Origin: Gammaproteobacteria bacterium
Lineage (GTDB): Bacteria; Pseudomonadota; Gammaproteobacteria; UBA5861
DNA length: 64,000 bases
Assembly (NCBI GenBank): GCA_022360445.1
Contig: JAKSCV010000033.1
Location: 36,210 to 100,209 of the forward strand
Direction of reading: 5' to 3'
Positions 36,702-45,136 of this stretch are shown here, piece after piece. Below the pieces are notes generated by a model. That model was not told where the DNA came from. It saw nothing but the letters and a program-made list of their open reading frames with translations, and did not search any database. The translations under genes were made by a program, and so were the position numbers. Positions within the stretch are counted from its first letter, which is position 1. Each line of letters opens with the position of its first letter.

Positions 36702-37421
36702 ATGTACACAGTTGAAAAACGAGGGACTGTCAAACGTTTAGGTACGCTATCGATTAAATTAGTCTTGTTGACAGCTGCCTGTTGGCTTGCTTTTGAATAC
36801 GGGCAGACTATAAGTCATTACGATGAAAAAAAGGCCAGTGCTGCTCTGTTGGGTCTGGAAGCTGAAATTGATCGGCTGAAAGAAGAAAACAAAGCTCTTC
36901 TTAAGGAAAATGTACAATTTGAACATGCAAGTACGATAGACCGAGAAGCGCACAACGTTGTAAAAAAGGCATTGGCTAGCAAACAGCAAGAAATATTAGG
37001 TTTGAAGGAAGAGTTGGCTTTCTACAGGAGTTTGGTAGCGCCGGAAAAAATGGAGCGCCAGCTTAATATTCAGAGTATGTTTCTGGTGCAAGATGATACG
37101 GATAGCCAAGTCTTTCAATACAAGCTCACGCTGACACAACGTAATCAAAATGGGCGTTTAGCGAAAGGTAAGGCGGATATCCGCATTGCAGGGCAATATA
37201 AAAGCCAAGAAGTGACTTACGCGTTGTCAGATCTTTCATTGAATAAAGAGGAAAATATTAACTTTAGGTTCAAATATTTTCAGAGTTTCGATGGTGGTCT
37301 CAGATTTGTAAAGGGCTTTGATCCAGACTACTTGACAGTCATTATTACACCGGAAGGGAAGCGTCTCAAAGGTGTAACCAAAACATTCAAATGGACTGAA
37401 CTTTTTTCAAGAGGTGAGTAG
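36702..37421 (+). CDS. Single-pass membrane protein with coiled coil (DUF6776-like)
   Basis: A 239-residue protein with one N-terminal membrane helix (about residues 17-34), a coiled coil of roughly 60 residues (EIDRLKEENKALLKENVQFEH...KQQEILGLKEELAFYRSLV), then a beta-rich domain of about 130 residues ending in TKTFKWTELFSRGE. It matches proteins encoded between argC and erpA in pseudomonads, whose function I do not know. It starts 7 bases after argC and ends 2 bases before the bactofilin gene, so an envelope or cell-shape link with bactofilin is possible. Confidence 0.72.
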   Translation: MYTVEKRGTVKRLGTLSIKLVLLTAACWLAFEYGQTISHYDEKKASAALLGLEAEIDRLKEENKALLKENVQFEHASTIDREAHNVVKKALASKQQEILGLKEELAFYRSLVAPEKMERQLNIQSMFLVQDDTDSQVFQYKLTLTQRNQNGRLAKGKADIRIAGQYKSQEVTYALSDLSLNKEENINFRFKYFQSFDGGLRFVKGFDPDYLTVIITPEGKRLKGVTKTFKWTELFSRGE

Positions 37422-37423
37422 CC

Positions 37424-37864
37424 ATGTGGGGTAACTCCAAAAAAGGCAAAGTAGGGAAGATACAAACACTCATCGGGCATGGGACAGAAATCAAAGGTGA
37501 TATCAGTTTTGCTAGCGGGCTCCATCTGGACGGCAGTATAGAAGGTAATTTGCTCGCAGCAGAAGGTGCCCAGGGCGTTGTGATCATCAGTGAGCAAGGC
37601 CAGGTTTCTGGTGATGTACATGTTCCTTATTTAATTTTAAACGGTACAGTAAATGGTGACGTACATGTATCCGAACGGATCGAGCTGCACCAGAAAGCGC
37701 GTGTGAATGGCAATGTGTACTACAACCTGATGGAAATGTCGGTTGGTGCTGAAATTAATGGCAATATGGTGCATAAAAAGCCTTTGCAGAGCCCTCGCCT
37801 GGAGCATGACAAAGACAAAAAAACAAAAGCAGAAACGAGTATTTCCGCTAAGCCTGCTTCATGA
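37424..37864 (+). CDS. Bactofilin family cytoskeletal protein
   Basis: A 146-residue polymer-forming protein. From LIGHGTEIKGDISFASGLHLDGSIEG onward it has the repeated G-x-[IV]-x-G-x-[IL] turns of a right-handed beta helix, through about residue 110, then a charged tail with many lysines. Bactofilins form membrane-associated filaments that localise wall enzymes. GAGG precedes the start. The upstream coiled-coil membrane protein gene ends 2 bases earlier, so the two products may be partners. Confidence 0.9.
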   Translation: MWGNSKKGKVGKIQTLIGHGTEIKGDISFASGLHLDGSIEGNLLAAEGAQGVVIISEQGQVSGDVHVPYLILNGTVNGDVHVSERIELHQKARVNGNVYYNLMEMSVGAEINGNMVHKKPLQSPRLEHDKDKKTKAETSISAKPAS

Positions 37865-37925
37865 TTGCCTGTTTTTTGTGACGGTGATACAGTAGCACTA
37901 TGCAAACCGCACATGAGAATATGTA

Positions 37926-38285
37926 ATGAATACCGAAACACAGTATGATGAGTTTCCACCACCTTTAATTTTTACCGATAATGCGGCAAATAAAGTAAAG
38001 GCACTACTGGAAGAGGAAGAAAACCCCAATTTGATGTTACGGGTTTTTATCTCTGGTGGTGGCTGTTCTGGCTTTCAGTATGGTTTTACATTTGATGAAA
38101 CTACCAATGATGGTGATACTGAGGTCGAGAACGCAGGCGTTAAGCTTTTGATTGACCCCATGAGCTTTCAGTATTTAAATGGTGCAGAAATCGATTATAC
38201 AGAAGGCCTTGAGGGCTCTCAGTTTGTGATTCGTAACCCGAACGCTACCACGACATGTGGTTGTGGCTCTTCTTTTTCTGTTTAA
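37926..38285 (+). CDS. erpA: Iron-sulfur cluster carrier ErpA
   Basis: A 119-residue A-type carrier that delivers [4Fe-4S] clusters to apoproteins such as IspG/IspH. The three ligand cysteines are in [11 protein letters not shown] near residue 47 and the C-terminal TTCGCGSSF. The N-terminal [20 protein letters not shown] is typical of ErpA rather than IscA or SufA. It is the last gene of the argC group; a 943-base stretch without an intact gene follows. Confidence 0.95.
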   Translation: MNTETQYDEFPPPLIFTDNAANKVKALLEEEENPNLMLRVFISGGGCSGFQYGFTFDETTNDGDTEVENAGVKLLIDPMSFQYLNGAEIDYTEGLEGSQFVIRNPNATTTCGCGSSFSV

Positions 38286-38471
38286 AGCCTGAAAATTACA
38301 GCTTCATATATCATATATCGTGTGCTCATGAACGCTCATTTGAAAGTACGGCTATATTGATCGTGTATCTTTTAAAAGGGTAGTCATACTTAGTAGAGAC
38401 AAGTGACATAAGCTCCCCCAACTTCACGGAAAGGCTGTGGCCTGGGAAATACCCTAAACGCATCCAAGAGC

Positions 38472-38802
38472 TGGCCTTATTATGATGGGCGTTTTAATGC
38501 TTACGAGTTAAAGGCCGGGAAGCAAGATTCTTTTTTCCTCTTATCCTGCTGACACTTCAATTTCGGCGTACACCTACGAAACGGATAACTACAGTGTTAT
38601 TACTTGCGGCGAATTAGTGTTAATGGCGAATAACAAGGTAGCGATATGCGGTGTTAGTGAGTGGTACCATATCCCAGCAGGTCAAGCACATACGCGGCTT
38701 TCTTTAAATTAAGAAACCAATGAAATTGAGTTTTGGTTTGATGCTTTAGCTAATCGCATTCGCACTTCTCATAAACCAGAACAGTCTCTTTGGAGCAAAT
38801 AA
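38472..38802 (+). pseudogene. Decayed cupin-like gene
   Basis: The 943 bases between erpA and the next gene hold no intact frame, but this part reads as a broken small cupin. One frame gives WPYYDGRFNAYELKAGKQDSF (38472-38531), then a +1 shift around 38512-38550 continues with YSVITCGELVLM and SEWYHIPAGQAHTRL, the cupin PxGxxH-like end. An in-frame TAA at 38710 interrupts before NEIEFWFDALANRIR and a second stop at 38800. It seems to be a relic. A dedicated pseudogene comparison would settle the family. Confidence 0.42.
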
Positions 38803-39228
38803 AGTGTGTACCGTTATTTTAGAAGTTTCGGCTGAATTATAGTTAGTAAAGCACATCAATATCCCCTAAAACCTTATTGCTTTTCCTTGATTTTTTATAT
38901 GTGTTAATTCTTATCTCACTTAAAATAATTTTCATTAGCTGTTGTAGGTTCAGCTTTTGTGTTGTTGAGTGCGGGACAGTTTTTCTTCAATAGTGATCGA
39001 ATTCAAATTTCTGTCTAGACTTTATATGGTAGCTTTGGTTGCTGGTCAGTAAAAAAATATACCTAAAAGGAAATGATTACTGGTTAAGGTCACACTAAAT
39101 TCTGTAGAAAAATAATTTGTAAAGAAGGTTCTTTTGGCTTTTAACAATCATGAATAATTTGCTGAGCTTTTAGTGATTCAGCTCATTTTGCCAAGGTCAT
39201 GGAGCCATCACATTAGCAGGGGATCGTT
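38803..39228. other. AT-rich intergenic stretch with no supported gene
   Basis: About 430 bases upstream of a small secreted-protein gene. I see no intact reading frame, RNA gene, long repeat or clear operator on either strand. Only AGGGGA just before 39229 serves as a ribosome site. The 180 bases after erpA (38286-38471) likewise hold nothing I can name. Confidence 0.5.
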
Positions 39229-39546
39229 ATGAGAAGTTGGAGCTTGATCTTTTTCTTTTCAATATTTGCCGTAAGCTCAGTTTGGAGTGCAGAAGTCACC
39301 GGTCTGAATAGCATTAATCGCGCCGTGATTGTGAAAGTTGAGCCAACTCGTATTAACTGGGAAGCACAAGTGACATTAAGAATGCCGAGTAACATCGGTC
39401 TCCAATCATGGGTAGAGTGTGTGTACTACAACGATAATAACGAGGTAGTCGCCACAACTGCACATGTTTTAAATGTTGAAGAGCCAACATGGAATGTAGC
39501 CGCTTCTGCAGCAAATATTGCGTTCGTCTTGTGTGAGGCGCAATAA
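39229..39546 (+). CDS. Small secreted protein of unknown function
   Basis: A 105-residue protein with a clean signal peptide (cleavage likely after WSA near residue 20) and a mature part of about 85 residues with mainly beta-type alternation and two cysteines (WVECVYY, FVLCEAQ) that could form a disulfide. AGGGGA precedes the ATG by 5 bases, supporting expression. I do not recognise the family. It follows the cupin relic and precedes the secreted propeller-like gene by 146 bases. Confidence 0.6.
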   Translation: MRSWSLIFFFSIFAVSSVWSAEVTGLNSINRAVIVKVEPTRINWEAQVTLRMPSNIGLQSWVECVYYNDNNEVVATTAHVLNVEEPTWNVAASAANIAFVLCEAQ

Positions 39547-39692
39547 CCGTCTTCTGTTGGCATCGGTGAACACGAGTTTTTGTGCACAAAGTACAAAATA
39601 TATATCATGCTCACGTGCCTTTTTAAAAGTACAGCGGTACCATGCCTTATTCGTGATTCAATAGTGATAAATTCAGACTAGGATGGTCCGAT

Positions 39693-40955
39693 ATGCCTAT
39701 CTTTTTTAGATTTTTTATCATCAGCTTATGCGGCATTTTGCCTGTCGGCGCTTTTGCTGAACTATGCCAGGGACTGGTAACAGACAAGAGTCATCGTCCA
39801 CGTCAGGCACTTCCCAAACCAGGTTATTTAGAGGCGTTTACAGATCCTCAGTTTGGCACAACAATCCGCCGGATTTCAGATGTTGAAAAAACAGCCTCGG
39901 GTCGTGCGGCCGTTATCAAGCCCATGTATTCAACGGTACCAGCATGGAATACCGATGAAAGCCTACTGATTATCTGGCAACGTAAGAAGGGACACTTATT
40001 GCTGGATGGGAAAAGTTACCAGTTCATAAAAAAACTTAAAATTCGGCCATCTGATCTTGAACATGTTTACTGGCATGCCACAAATCCGGATGTTTTGTTC
40101 TACCCCGAGTCGAGGAAACAAGGCAGCCAACTCATTAACCGTTTAACTCAATATAATGTTAAAACAGACCGGTACTCTGTGATTAAAGATTTTACAGAAG
40201 AAGGTATTGGGGGGTATAAGTTCGGATTTGGTGGTGACCCAATGTATTCTTCTTGGGATTCCGATTACTTTGGTTTTTCTGCGCCAGAAAAGGACCGTCA
40301 GTACTTCACATTTCGCCTGAGTGATCAAACGATAGGTGGCCGCATTAAAGTGAAAAAGCGCGCGCCCGCGCCGGCGCCAAGCCCGAATGGTAAGCTGTTT
40401 TTGCACCGAGGAGTGGTTTACGACTTTAACTTAAATAAAGTTGTTCATTTAGGCTTGAATAAGCACGGTGAACATGCCTCGATCGGTCAGTTAAGAAATG
40501 GGGAGCAGAAGCTTTTTCATGTCACATTTGATCGAGGTAAAAACGATGCTGTGGGGAGCGTGGTCATGCACGACTTGCAGACAGGTCATTACAAAGTGCT
40601 TGTTGGGCCGCGCAACGGCTACCCCTATCCTCCGTCTGGGACACATATGTCAGCTCTTGCTTTAAAACAGCCTGGTTGGGTCGCGGTCAGCATGGTGGGT
40701 AAAGGAAAGGGAGATAGGCTGCTTGATAATGAACTTCTTTTGGTGAACGCAAACCCGGGAGAGGAGGAAGTCTGTCGTATCGGGCATCACTGGTCGATGG
40801 GGCGGGAAGGGCCAAGGAGATACTGGGCCGAACCTCATGTTGTTATCAGCCCGACGGCAACGCGGGTTTTATTTGCGAGTGACTGGGGCGGTGGGGAGTC
40901 GGTTGATACGTACGTCGTTGAGCTGCCATCCTACAACGCAGAAGAGTCTTCCTAA
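39693..40955 (+). CDS. Secreted beta-propeller-like protein (oligogalacturonate-lyase-like)
   Basis: A 420-residue exported protein (signal peptide ending near FAELC). It shows repeating blade-like segments such as YSTVPAWNTDESLLIIWQR, PDVLFYPES and a C-terminal AEPHVVISPTATRVLFASDWGGGESVDTYVVELP. The last pattern resembles TolB/WD40-like and oligogalacturonate-lyase-type propellers. I cannot assign catalytic residues, so polysaccharide lyase function is not established. It converges on cofE with only 2 bases between the stops. Confidence 0.62.
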   Translation: MPIFFRFFIISLCGILPVGAFAELCQGLVTDKSHRPRQALPKPGYLEAFTDPQFGTTIRRISDVEKTASGRAAVIKPMYSTVPAWNTDESLLIIWQRKKGHLLLDGKSYQFIKKLKIRPSDLEHVYWHATNPDVLFYPESRKQGSQLINRLTQYNVKTDRYSVIKDFTEEGIGGYKFGFGGDPMYSSWDSDYFGFSAPEKDRQYFTFRLSDQTIGGRIKVKKRAPAPAPSPNGKLFLHRGVVYDFNLNKVVHLGLNKHGEHASIGQLRNGEQKLFHVTFDRGKNDAVGSVVMHDLQTGHYKVLVGPRNGYPYPPSGTHMSALALKQPGWVAVSMVGKGKGDRLLDNELLLVNANPGEEEVCRIGHHWSMGREGPRRYWAEPHVVISPTATRVLFASDWGGGESVDTYVVELPSYNAEESS

Positions 40956-40957
40956 GC

Positions 40958-41761
40958 TCAGCGAAACAGGTCCTTGTCTCGCGCACGAAGCAAAGACTTG
41001 GCCGATGAGTCAACGTGAAACGGTGCGAAACCGGCTACGAGTACAACTGGACAGGCTTCATTAGCCTGTCCCATCAAGAGGGAAGCGGCGCTGGCCACTT
41101 CATCGGCAAAGCCGATTTCTGTCGTTTGCAAAGGGCGCCCAAAAAGATCGTTTTGCCCTCTTTTGTCCACAACTGAAGGGAGACCAGCAACGCCAATGGC
41201 AATGCCTGTTGTTCCATTACGCCAGGCTCGGCCTGTACTGTCGCTGATGACGATCCCAAGCTGAATGTTTAAACGATCTGATAAAAACCGCTGAATCTCA
41301 GCCGCGCTTTTGTCAGGAGCCTCTGGTAGGAGTAAAACCTGCTCATCACGGCTTTCAATATTCGATTGGTCTATCCCTGCGTTGGCGTGCACGATTCCAA
41401 GTTGGCTTTCCACAATGAGCACGCCTGGAGCCTGCCGGACAACTTCTACAGACTCTTGCAGAATCAGTTCGACAAGCCTTGGATCCTTATCAACTATTTT
41501 AGCGGTCGCCAGGGCGCGAGGAGAGGGTTTTACATCACTCAGGCGCTGATAGCGGCCTTCCGCTTTAGAGACCACCTTTTGGGCAATGACGAGAATATCT
41601 CCACTTGCCAGGCTTAAGTGCGTATTATTAATTGCCTCGAGGATGATTGTTCCGAGGTGATCTCCGGGCGCGATGAGAGGGATATTTGGTAGAGCCTTGA
41701 GAGTAAGGGATGAAAATTCCACCGTGGGCTTATGTATGAATGCCTGTGATGCGGATACCAC
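40958..41761 (-). CDS. cofE: Coenzyme F420-0:L-glutamate ligase
   Basis: A 267-residue CofE, which adds gamma-linked glutamates to F420-0 using GTP. Family features: IPLIAPGDHLGTIILEA near residue 28, LVIAQKVVSKAEGR near 57, and VISDSTGRAWRNGTTGIAIGVAG near 172. The start is uncertain: GTG 41761 overlaps the upstream reductase by 32 bases; GTG 41722 would give a normal-length start just after it. The adjacent gene encodes an F420-dependent reductase, which supports F420 rather than another ligase role. cofC, cofD and the FO synthase are not in the window. Confidence 0.9.
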   Translation of the reverse strand: MVSASQAFIHKPTVEFSSLTLKALPNIPLIAPGDHLGTIILEAINNTHLSLASGDILVIAQKVVSKAEGRYQRLSDVKPSPRALATAKIVDKDPRLVELILQESVEVVRQAPGVLIVESQLGIVHANAGIDQSNIESRDEQVLLLPEAPDKSAAEIQRFLSDRLNIQLGIVISDSTGRAWRNGTTGIAIGVAGLPSVVDKRGQNDLFGRPLQTTEIGFADEVASAASLLMGQANEACPVVLVAGFAPFHVDSSAKSLLRARDKDLFR

Positions 41762-42389
41762 TATGTGCTTTATAGCGCTTATTGATGCTGATCAGTAGCG
41801 ATGTCAATGCCTCCGTCGCAACGGAGTTATCAATTGGGCCTGCATGAAAAGCACGCATTCCGGCTTTTGCCGCAAGTTGTATAACAATCTCTCGTGCCTC
41901 GACATTATTGCCGGTGACCAGAACGTCGCAGTCAATCGAAGACTGCTCGGACTGCAGAGCGTCAGCGGGCACGTTTTGAAATGCAGACACAACATTGACC
42001 GCTTCACCGAGCAGATTTTGTGCGATGATGCCGGCACTGCCCTCAGGGGGTAATTGTACCCGTGCGACTTTGGGAGGTGCCAGCGCGACCGTTACGTCGA
42101 TCAGTATTTTGCCTTTAAGTTGTGTTTGGACACTTTTTAATGTGCTGCGTTGGTGAGCAAATGGTACCGTCAACACGACGATATCACCGGCTTCAGCCGC
42201 TGAAACGTTATCCGTTGCCTGAGTGACTTTCACGCCCCATTTTTCCTGCAGGTGATCGGCAGCAGCAACGGCTTTTTGTGACTCTCTTGAACCAATGATG
42301 ACGGGGTAATCGGCTTTTATCCAGCGTAAAGCTAAACCGGTTCCCAAGGCACCTGTTCCGCCCAGAATGGCGATTTTTTGCTTTTCCAT
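41730..42389 (-). CDS. npdG: NADPH-dependent F420 reductase
   Basis: A 219-residue Rossmann protein with KIAILGGTGALGTGLALRW at the N-terminus, IIGSRE for NADP phosphate near residue 35, VVLTVPFAHQ near 73, and a C-terminal TSLLISINKRYKAHSGIRITG. This matches the Fno/NpdG family that transfers hydride between NADPH and F420. I chose the ATG at 42389 (GAGGAA 6 bases before) over an upstream start 6 codons earlier. It overlaps cofE, so the pair is co-expressed. A role in recycling F420H2 for reductases is inferred. Confidence 0.85.
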   Translation of the reverse strand: MEKQKIAILGGTGALGTGLALRWIKADYPVIIGSRESQKAVAAADHLQEKWGVKVTQATDNVSAAEAGDIVVLTVPFAHQRSTLKSVQTQLKGKILIDVTVALAPPKVARVQLPPEGSAGIIAQNLLGEAVNVVSAFQNVPADALQSEQSSIDCDVLVTGNNVEAREIVIQLAAKAGMRAFHAGPIDNSVATEALTSLLISINKRYKAHSGIRITGIHT

Positions 42390-42437
42390 AACTTCCTCAA
42401 AACACAATTTTATTCGAGAGCGAAACGTACGTTATTT

Positions 42438-43466
42438 TTAAGGGTTGTGTTGCTGAAAAACCGATTCCGCTTGGCTGACGACTCGCTCAATGATTTCGTT
42501 TGCGGCAGGTAAGTCTTCAATGAGCCCCAAGCCTTGGCCAATCAGTTGAACACCATTGTCCAGATCGCCTTCTTCAATTGCAAGCCGGCTTGTTTCACTT
42601 GCGTTGGCCATCATAGCTAGTTGCATGGTTGTTTTAGGTCCTCTTAAAAGCGTACTGGTGAACATTTTTAACCAAGATATATTCATTTGTTTGGCGAGGG
42701 AAAGCGACATGCCGAGGGCGGTCAAAATATTCGCATTTTGGCTGAAGACTTTTTCTGTTGCAGGTGTGCTCATAACCCGGCAATCCATACCATCGTATTG
42801 ATCCGTATAGAGCGTATCGTGAATGGTTTTCTGAAGTATCACATCTTTCGTACGTAGGTGTACCGGGCTTTCTTGACACATTGCCAGGCGTGAGCCCATG
42901 GCGATTCCATGCGCGCCCAGAGAGAGTGCGGCGGCCAGGCCTCTGCCGTCGACAAAGCCCCCCGTTGCAATCACAGGGACATCGACCAGGTCAGCAATTC
43001 TTGGTACAAGCACCAGTGAGGTAACAGCCCCACCGTGCGCGGCCGCTTCATGTCCTGTGGCCTGGATGGCGTCAGCACCATAATGGCAAGCAGCCAGTGC
43101 GTGTTTTTCAGTCACGACGGTGGCGATAACTTGAGCGCCATAGCGGTGCGCCTCCTCGGTAATCCAGTCTCCTTTGCCCAGTGAGTAATTGATGACAGGG
43201 ACTTTTTCTTCTAAGGCCACCTTGGCGTTTTCCTTGGCGCCGGGCAGAATCAGTGGGAGTCCAACTCCAAAGGGTTTGTCTGTCAGCTCTCGTACTCGAT
43301 GAATCATGGCCCGGGTTTCGGCGGTACTGCGCCTACCTGTTGCCAGCAGGCCCAGTCCTCCCGCATTAGAGACAGCTGCAACAAGTTCAGGCGTGGAGAT
43401 GTACGTCATGCCTGGCAAAATAATGGGGTGCTCAATGCCGAGCCGTTCTGTTAATTCAGTTTTCAT
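42438..43466 (-). CDS. Nitronate monooxygenase-like flavoprotein (NMO/2-nitropropane dioxygenase family)
   Basis: A 342-residue TIM-barrel FMN protein: IEHPIILPGMTYISTPELVAAVSNAGGLGLLATG opens it, followed by GADAIQATGHEAAAHGG near residue 136 and VPVIATGGFVDGRGLAAALSLGAHGIAMGSR near 170. The histidine in GHEAAAHGG is the usual active-site base. Members oxidise alkyl nitronates, but many are other flavin reductases. It lies 49 bases upstream of npdG on the same strand, so it could belong to the same unit. Confidence 0.85.
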   Translation of the reverse strand: MKTELTERLGIEHPIILPGMTYISTPELVAAVSNAGGLGLLATGRRSTAETRAMIHRVRELTDKPFGVGLPLILPGAKENAKVALEEKVPVINYSLGKGDWITEEAHRYGAQVIATVVTEKHALAACHYGADAIQATGHEAAAHGGAVTSLVLVPRIADLVDVPVIATGGFVDGRGLAAALSLGAHGIAMGSRLAMCQESPVHLRTKDVILQKTIHDTLYTDQYDGMDCRVMSTPATEKVFSQNANILTALGMSLSLAKQMNISWLKMFTSTLLRGPKTTMQLAMMANASETSRLAIEEGDLDNGVQLIGQGLGLIEDLPAANEIIERVVSQAESVFQQHNP

Positions 43467-43593
43467 ATTTCACCCATCCGGTTTACGGGTCACTCTATCA
43501 ATTTTGTTTCTTTAGTGTCAGGTAGGATACAGTAATTAATGCGGTGTTCTAAGATAACATTTCAAGCAATATCAGATGAAGGTGCAGAGTGTC

Positions 43594-44052
43594 ATGAGCG
43601 GGAAGCTTCTGATTATTTTCCACTCACAAACGGGTAACACAGAGAAAATGGCCCATGCCGTACTTGCCGGTGCACGTGAGATGGACGACGTCGATATACG
43701 GTTCTTACGCGCGTTTGATGCAGGTCTTGAGGATTTGCTCTGGTGCAATGGTCTATTAATCGGTACACCTGAAAATTTTGGTTATATGTCCGGAGCTGTA
43801 AAAGATTTTTTGGACCGCACCTATTATCCTGCCCAGGAGAAGGTAAACGGCAAGCCTTATGCCATTTTTGTCAGTTGCGGTAACGATGGCTCCGGTGCGG
43901 TTTTCAACATTCAGCGGATTGCAAAAGGCTACCCTTTAAAGCAAGTGATTGACCCCATTATTTGCAAAGGCGAAGTGACCGACGAAGCGCTTGTGAAGTG
44001 CAAGGAAATGGGAATGACAATGGCAGCTGGCTTATCGATGAGTATTTTTTAG
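43594..44052 (+). CDS. Flavodoxin-fold protein (FMN-binding)
   Basis: A protein of about 152 residues. IIFHSQTGNTEKMAHAVLAG is the FMN phosphate-binding loop (S-x-T-G-N-T), followed by GLLIGTPENFGYMSGAVKDFLDRTYY near residue 60, which is the NAD(P)H-quinone oxidoreductase/flavodoxin pattern. The start is the ATG at 43594 (GAG about 5 bases before); an upstream ATG at 43576 extends it by 6 codons. It diverges from the nitronate monooxygenase-like gene. The electron partner is unknown. Confidence 0.82.
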   Translation: MSGKLLIIFHSQTGNTEKMAHAVLAGAREMDDVDIRFLRAFDAGLEDLLWCNGLLIGTPENFGYMSGAVKDFLDRTYYPAQEKVNGKPYAIFVSCGNDGSGAVFNIQRIAKGYPLKQVIDPIICKGEVTDEALVKCKEMGMTMAAGLSMSIF

Positions 44053-44122
44053 GACAGTCTCTTGAGTTTAGCCGTTATACTGGAACAAGCAAAACAATCT
44101 TAATTTAAATAGGAAGGCCTCA

Positions 44123-44374
44123 ATGCGAATGGACTATTTCAGTAATCAGGTTGAGAAAGAAATAGACGGCTCAAAAGCCACAATAACCGGCGATGGCAGT
44201 AAGTTCGAAGCGCTGGTCATTGCTGACGCCTTTTCAGGTCAGCCCACTATTAAACGACACAAAATGGTTTATGCGGTACTTAATGAGCACATCAGCAGTG
44301 GCGCTATTCATGCGTTGACCATCAAAGCGTACACGCCCGATGAGTGGGCTGCGAAGCAGGACTCTGATACATGA
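44123..44374 (+). CDS. BolA family protein, IbaG-like
   Basis: An 83-residue BolA-fold protein with [31 protein letters not shown], containing the conserved histidine of RHKMVY and a helix-turn-helix-like surface. IbaG/BolA proteins partner with monothiol glutaredoxins in iron-sulfur trafficking. AGGAAGG lies 6 bases before the start. In many gammaproteobacteria ibaG precedes murA; here it overlaps a sirtuin gene by 4 bases (ATGA). Confidence 0.85.
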   Translation: MRMDYFSNQVEKEIDGSKATITGDGSKFEALVIADAFSGQPTIKRHKMVYAVLNEHISSGAIHALTIKAYTPDEWAAKQDSDT

Positions 44375-45081
44375 GCAGAACAAAATATCGTTCTGTTGTA
44401 GTTTTGACGGGGGCTGGAGTTTCGGCAGAGTCGGGAATTGCCACATTCCGAGATAAAGGTGGCTTATGGGAAAACTTCGATATTGAAGAATACGCCACAG
44501 CGGAAGCTTTACAGAGAAACCCTGTCAAAGTGTTGAGCTTCTATAATGATCGCCGCAAAGACCTCCTCAATCCCAGTATTCAGCCGAATGAGGCACATGA
44601 CGCGCTGGCGCAACTGGAACGCGAATTCGACGGAAATTTCCTGCTCGTAACGCAAAATATCGATAACCTTCATGAGCGGGCAGGCAACGACAATGTGATT
44701 CACATGCACGGTGAATTATCAAAGTACCGGTGCATGGCATCCGGTCATGTCTTTGACGTCGAAGGCGAAATCACCCATGAAGATATCTGTGCATGTTGCA
44801 GTGAGCCAGGCCGATTGCGGCCACACGTTGTTTTTTTTGGAGAGATGCCTTTTGAGATGGAACGCATCCAGCTTGCGCTCCATCGTTGTGACCTGTTCAT
44901 TTCCATCGGAACGTCCGGTACCGTTTACCCGGCTGCAGACTTTGTGCGCATTGCCCGCCACTCCGGCGCGCATACGGTTGAATTAAATTTGGAACCTTCC
45001 GAGGTACAGTCTCTTTTTCATGAACAACAGTATGGTCCTGCTACCGAGATCATACCCCACTATGTGCAAAGAGTGCTTTAA
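44371..45081 (+). CDS. cobB: NAD-dependent protein deacylase (sirtuin CobB)
   Basis: A 236-residue class III sirtuin: [22 protein letters not shown] near residue 12, the tyrosine/arginine pair in FYNDRR near 58 (typical of desuccinylase-capable sirtuins), [12 protein letters not shown] near 96, the catalytic histidine in [12 protein letters not shown] near 114, and a zinc site with [19 protein letters not shown]. It removes acyl groups from lysines. It is coupled to ibaG and followed 55 bases later by an acyl-CoA dehydrogenase pair, whose acyl-CoA pool could feed lysine acylation (inference). Confidence 0.93.
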   Translation: MSRTKYRSVVVLTGAGVSAESGIATFRDKGGLWENFDIEEYATAEALQRNPVKVLSFYNDRRKDLLNPSIQPNEAHDALAQLEREFDGNFLLVTQNIDNLHERAGNDNVIHMHGELSKYRCMASGHVFDVEGEITHEDICACCSEPGRLRPHVVFFGEMPFEMERIQLALHRCDLFISIGTSGTVYPAADFVRIARHSGAHTVELNLEPSEVQSLFHEQQYGPATEIIPHYVQRVL

Positions 45082-45136
45082 AGATAAATGGTAGAACCAT
45101 ATACTGGTTTCCGGTGAATTATAAAGTGAGGGTATT

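Noticed and set aside
45088..45100. FadR-like operator ATGGT-aga-ACCAT before the dehydrogenase pair
   Set aside because: The arms are only 5 bases and the centre does not fit the FadR consensus; such repeats occur by chance.
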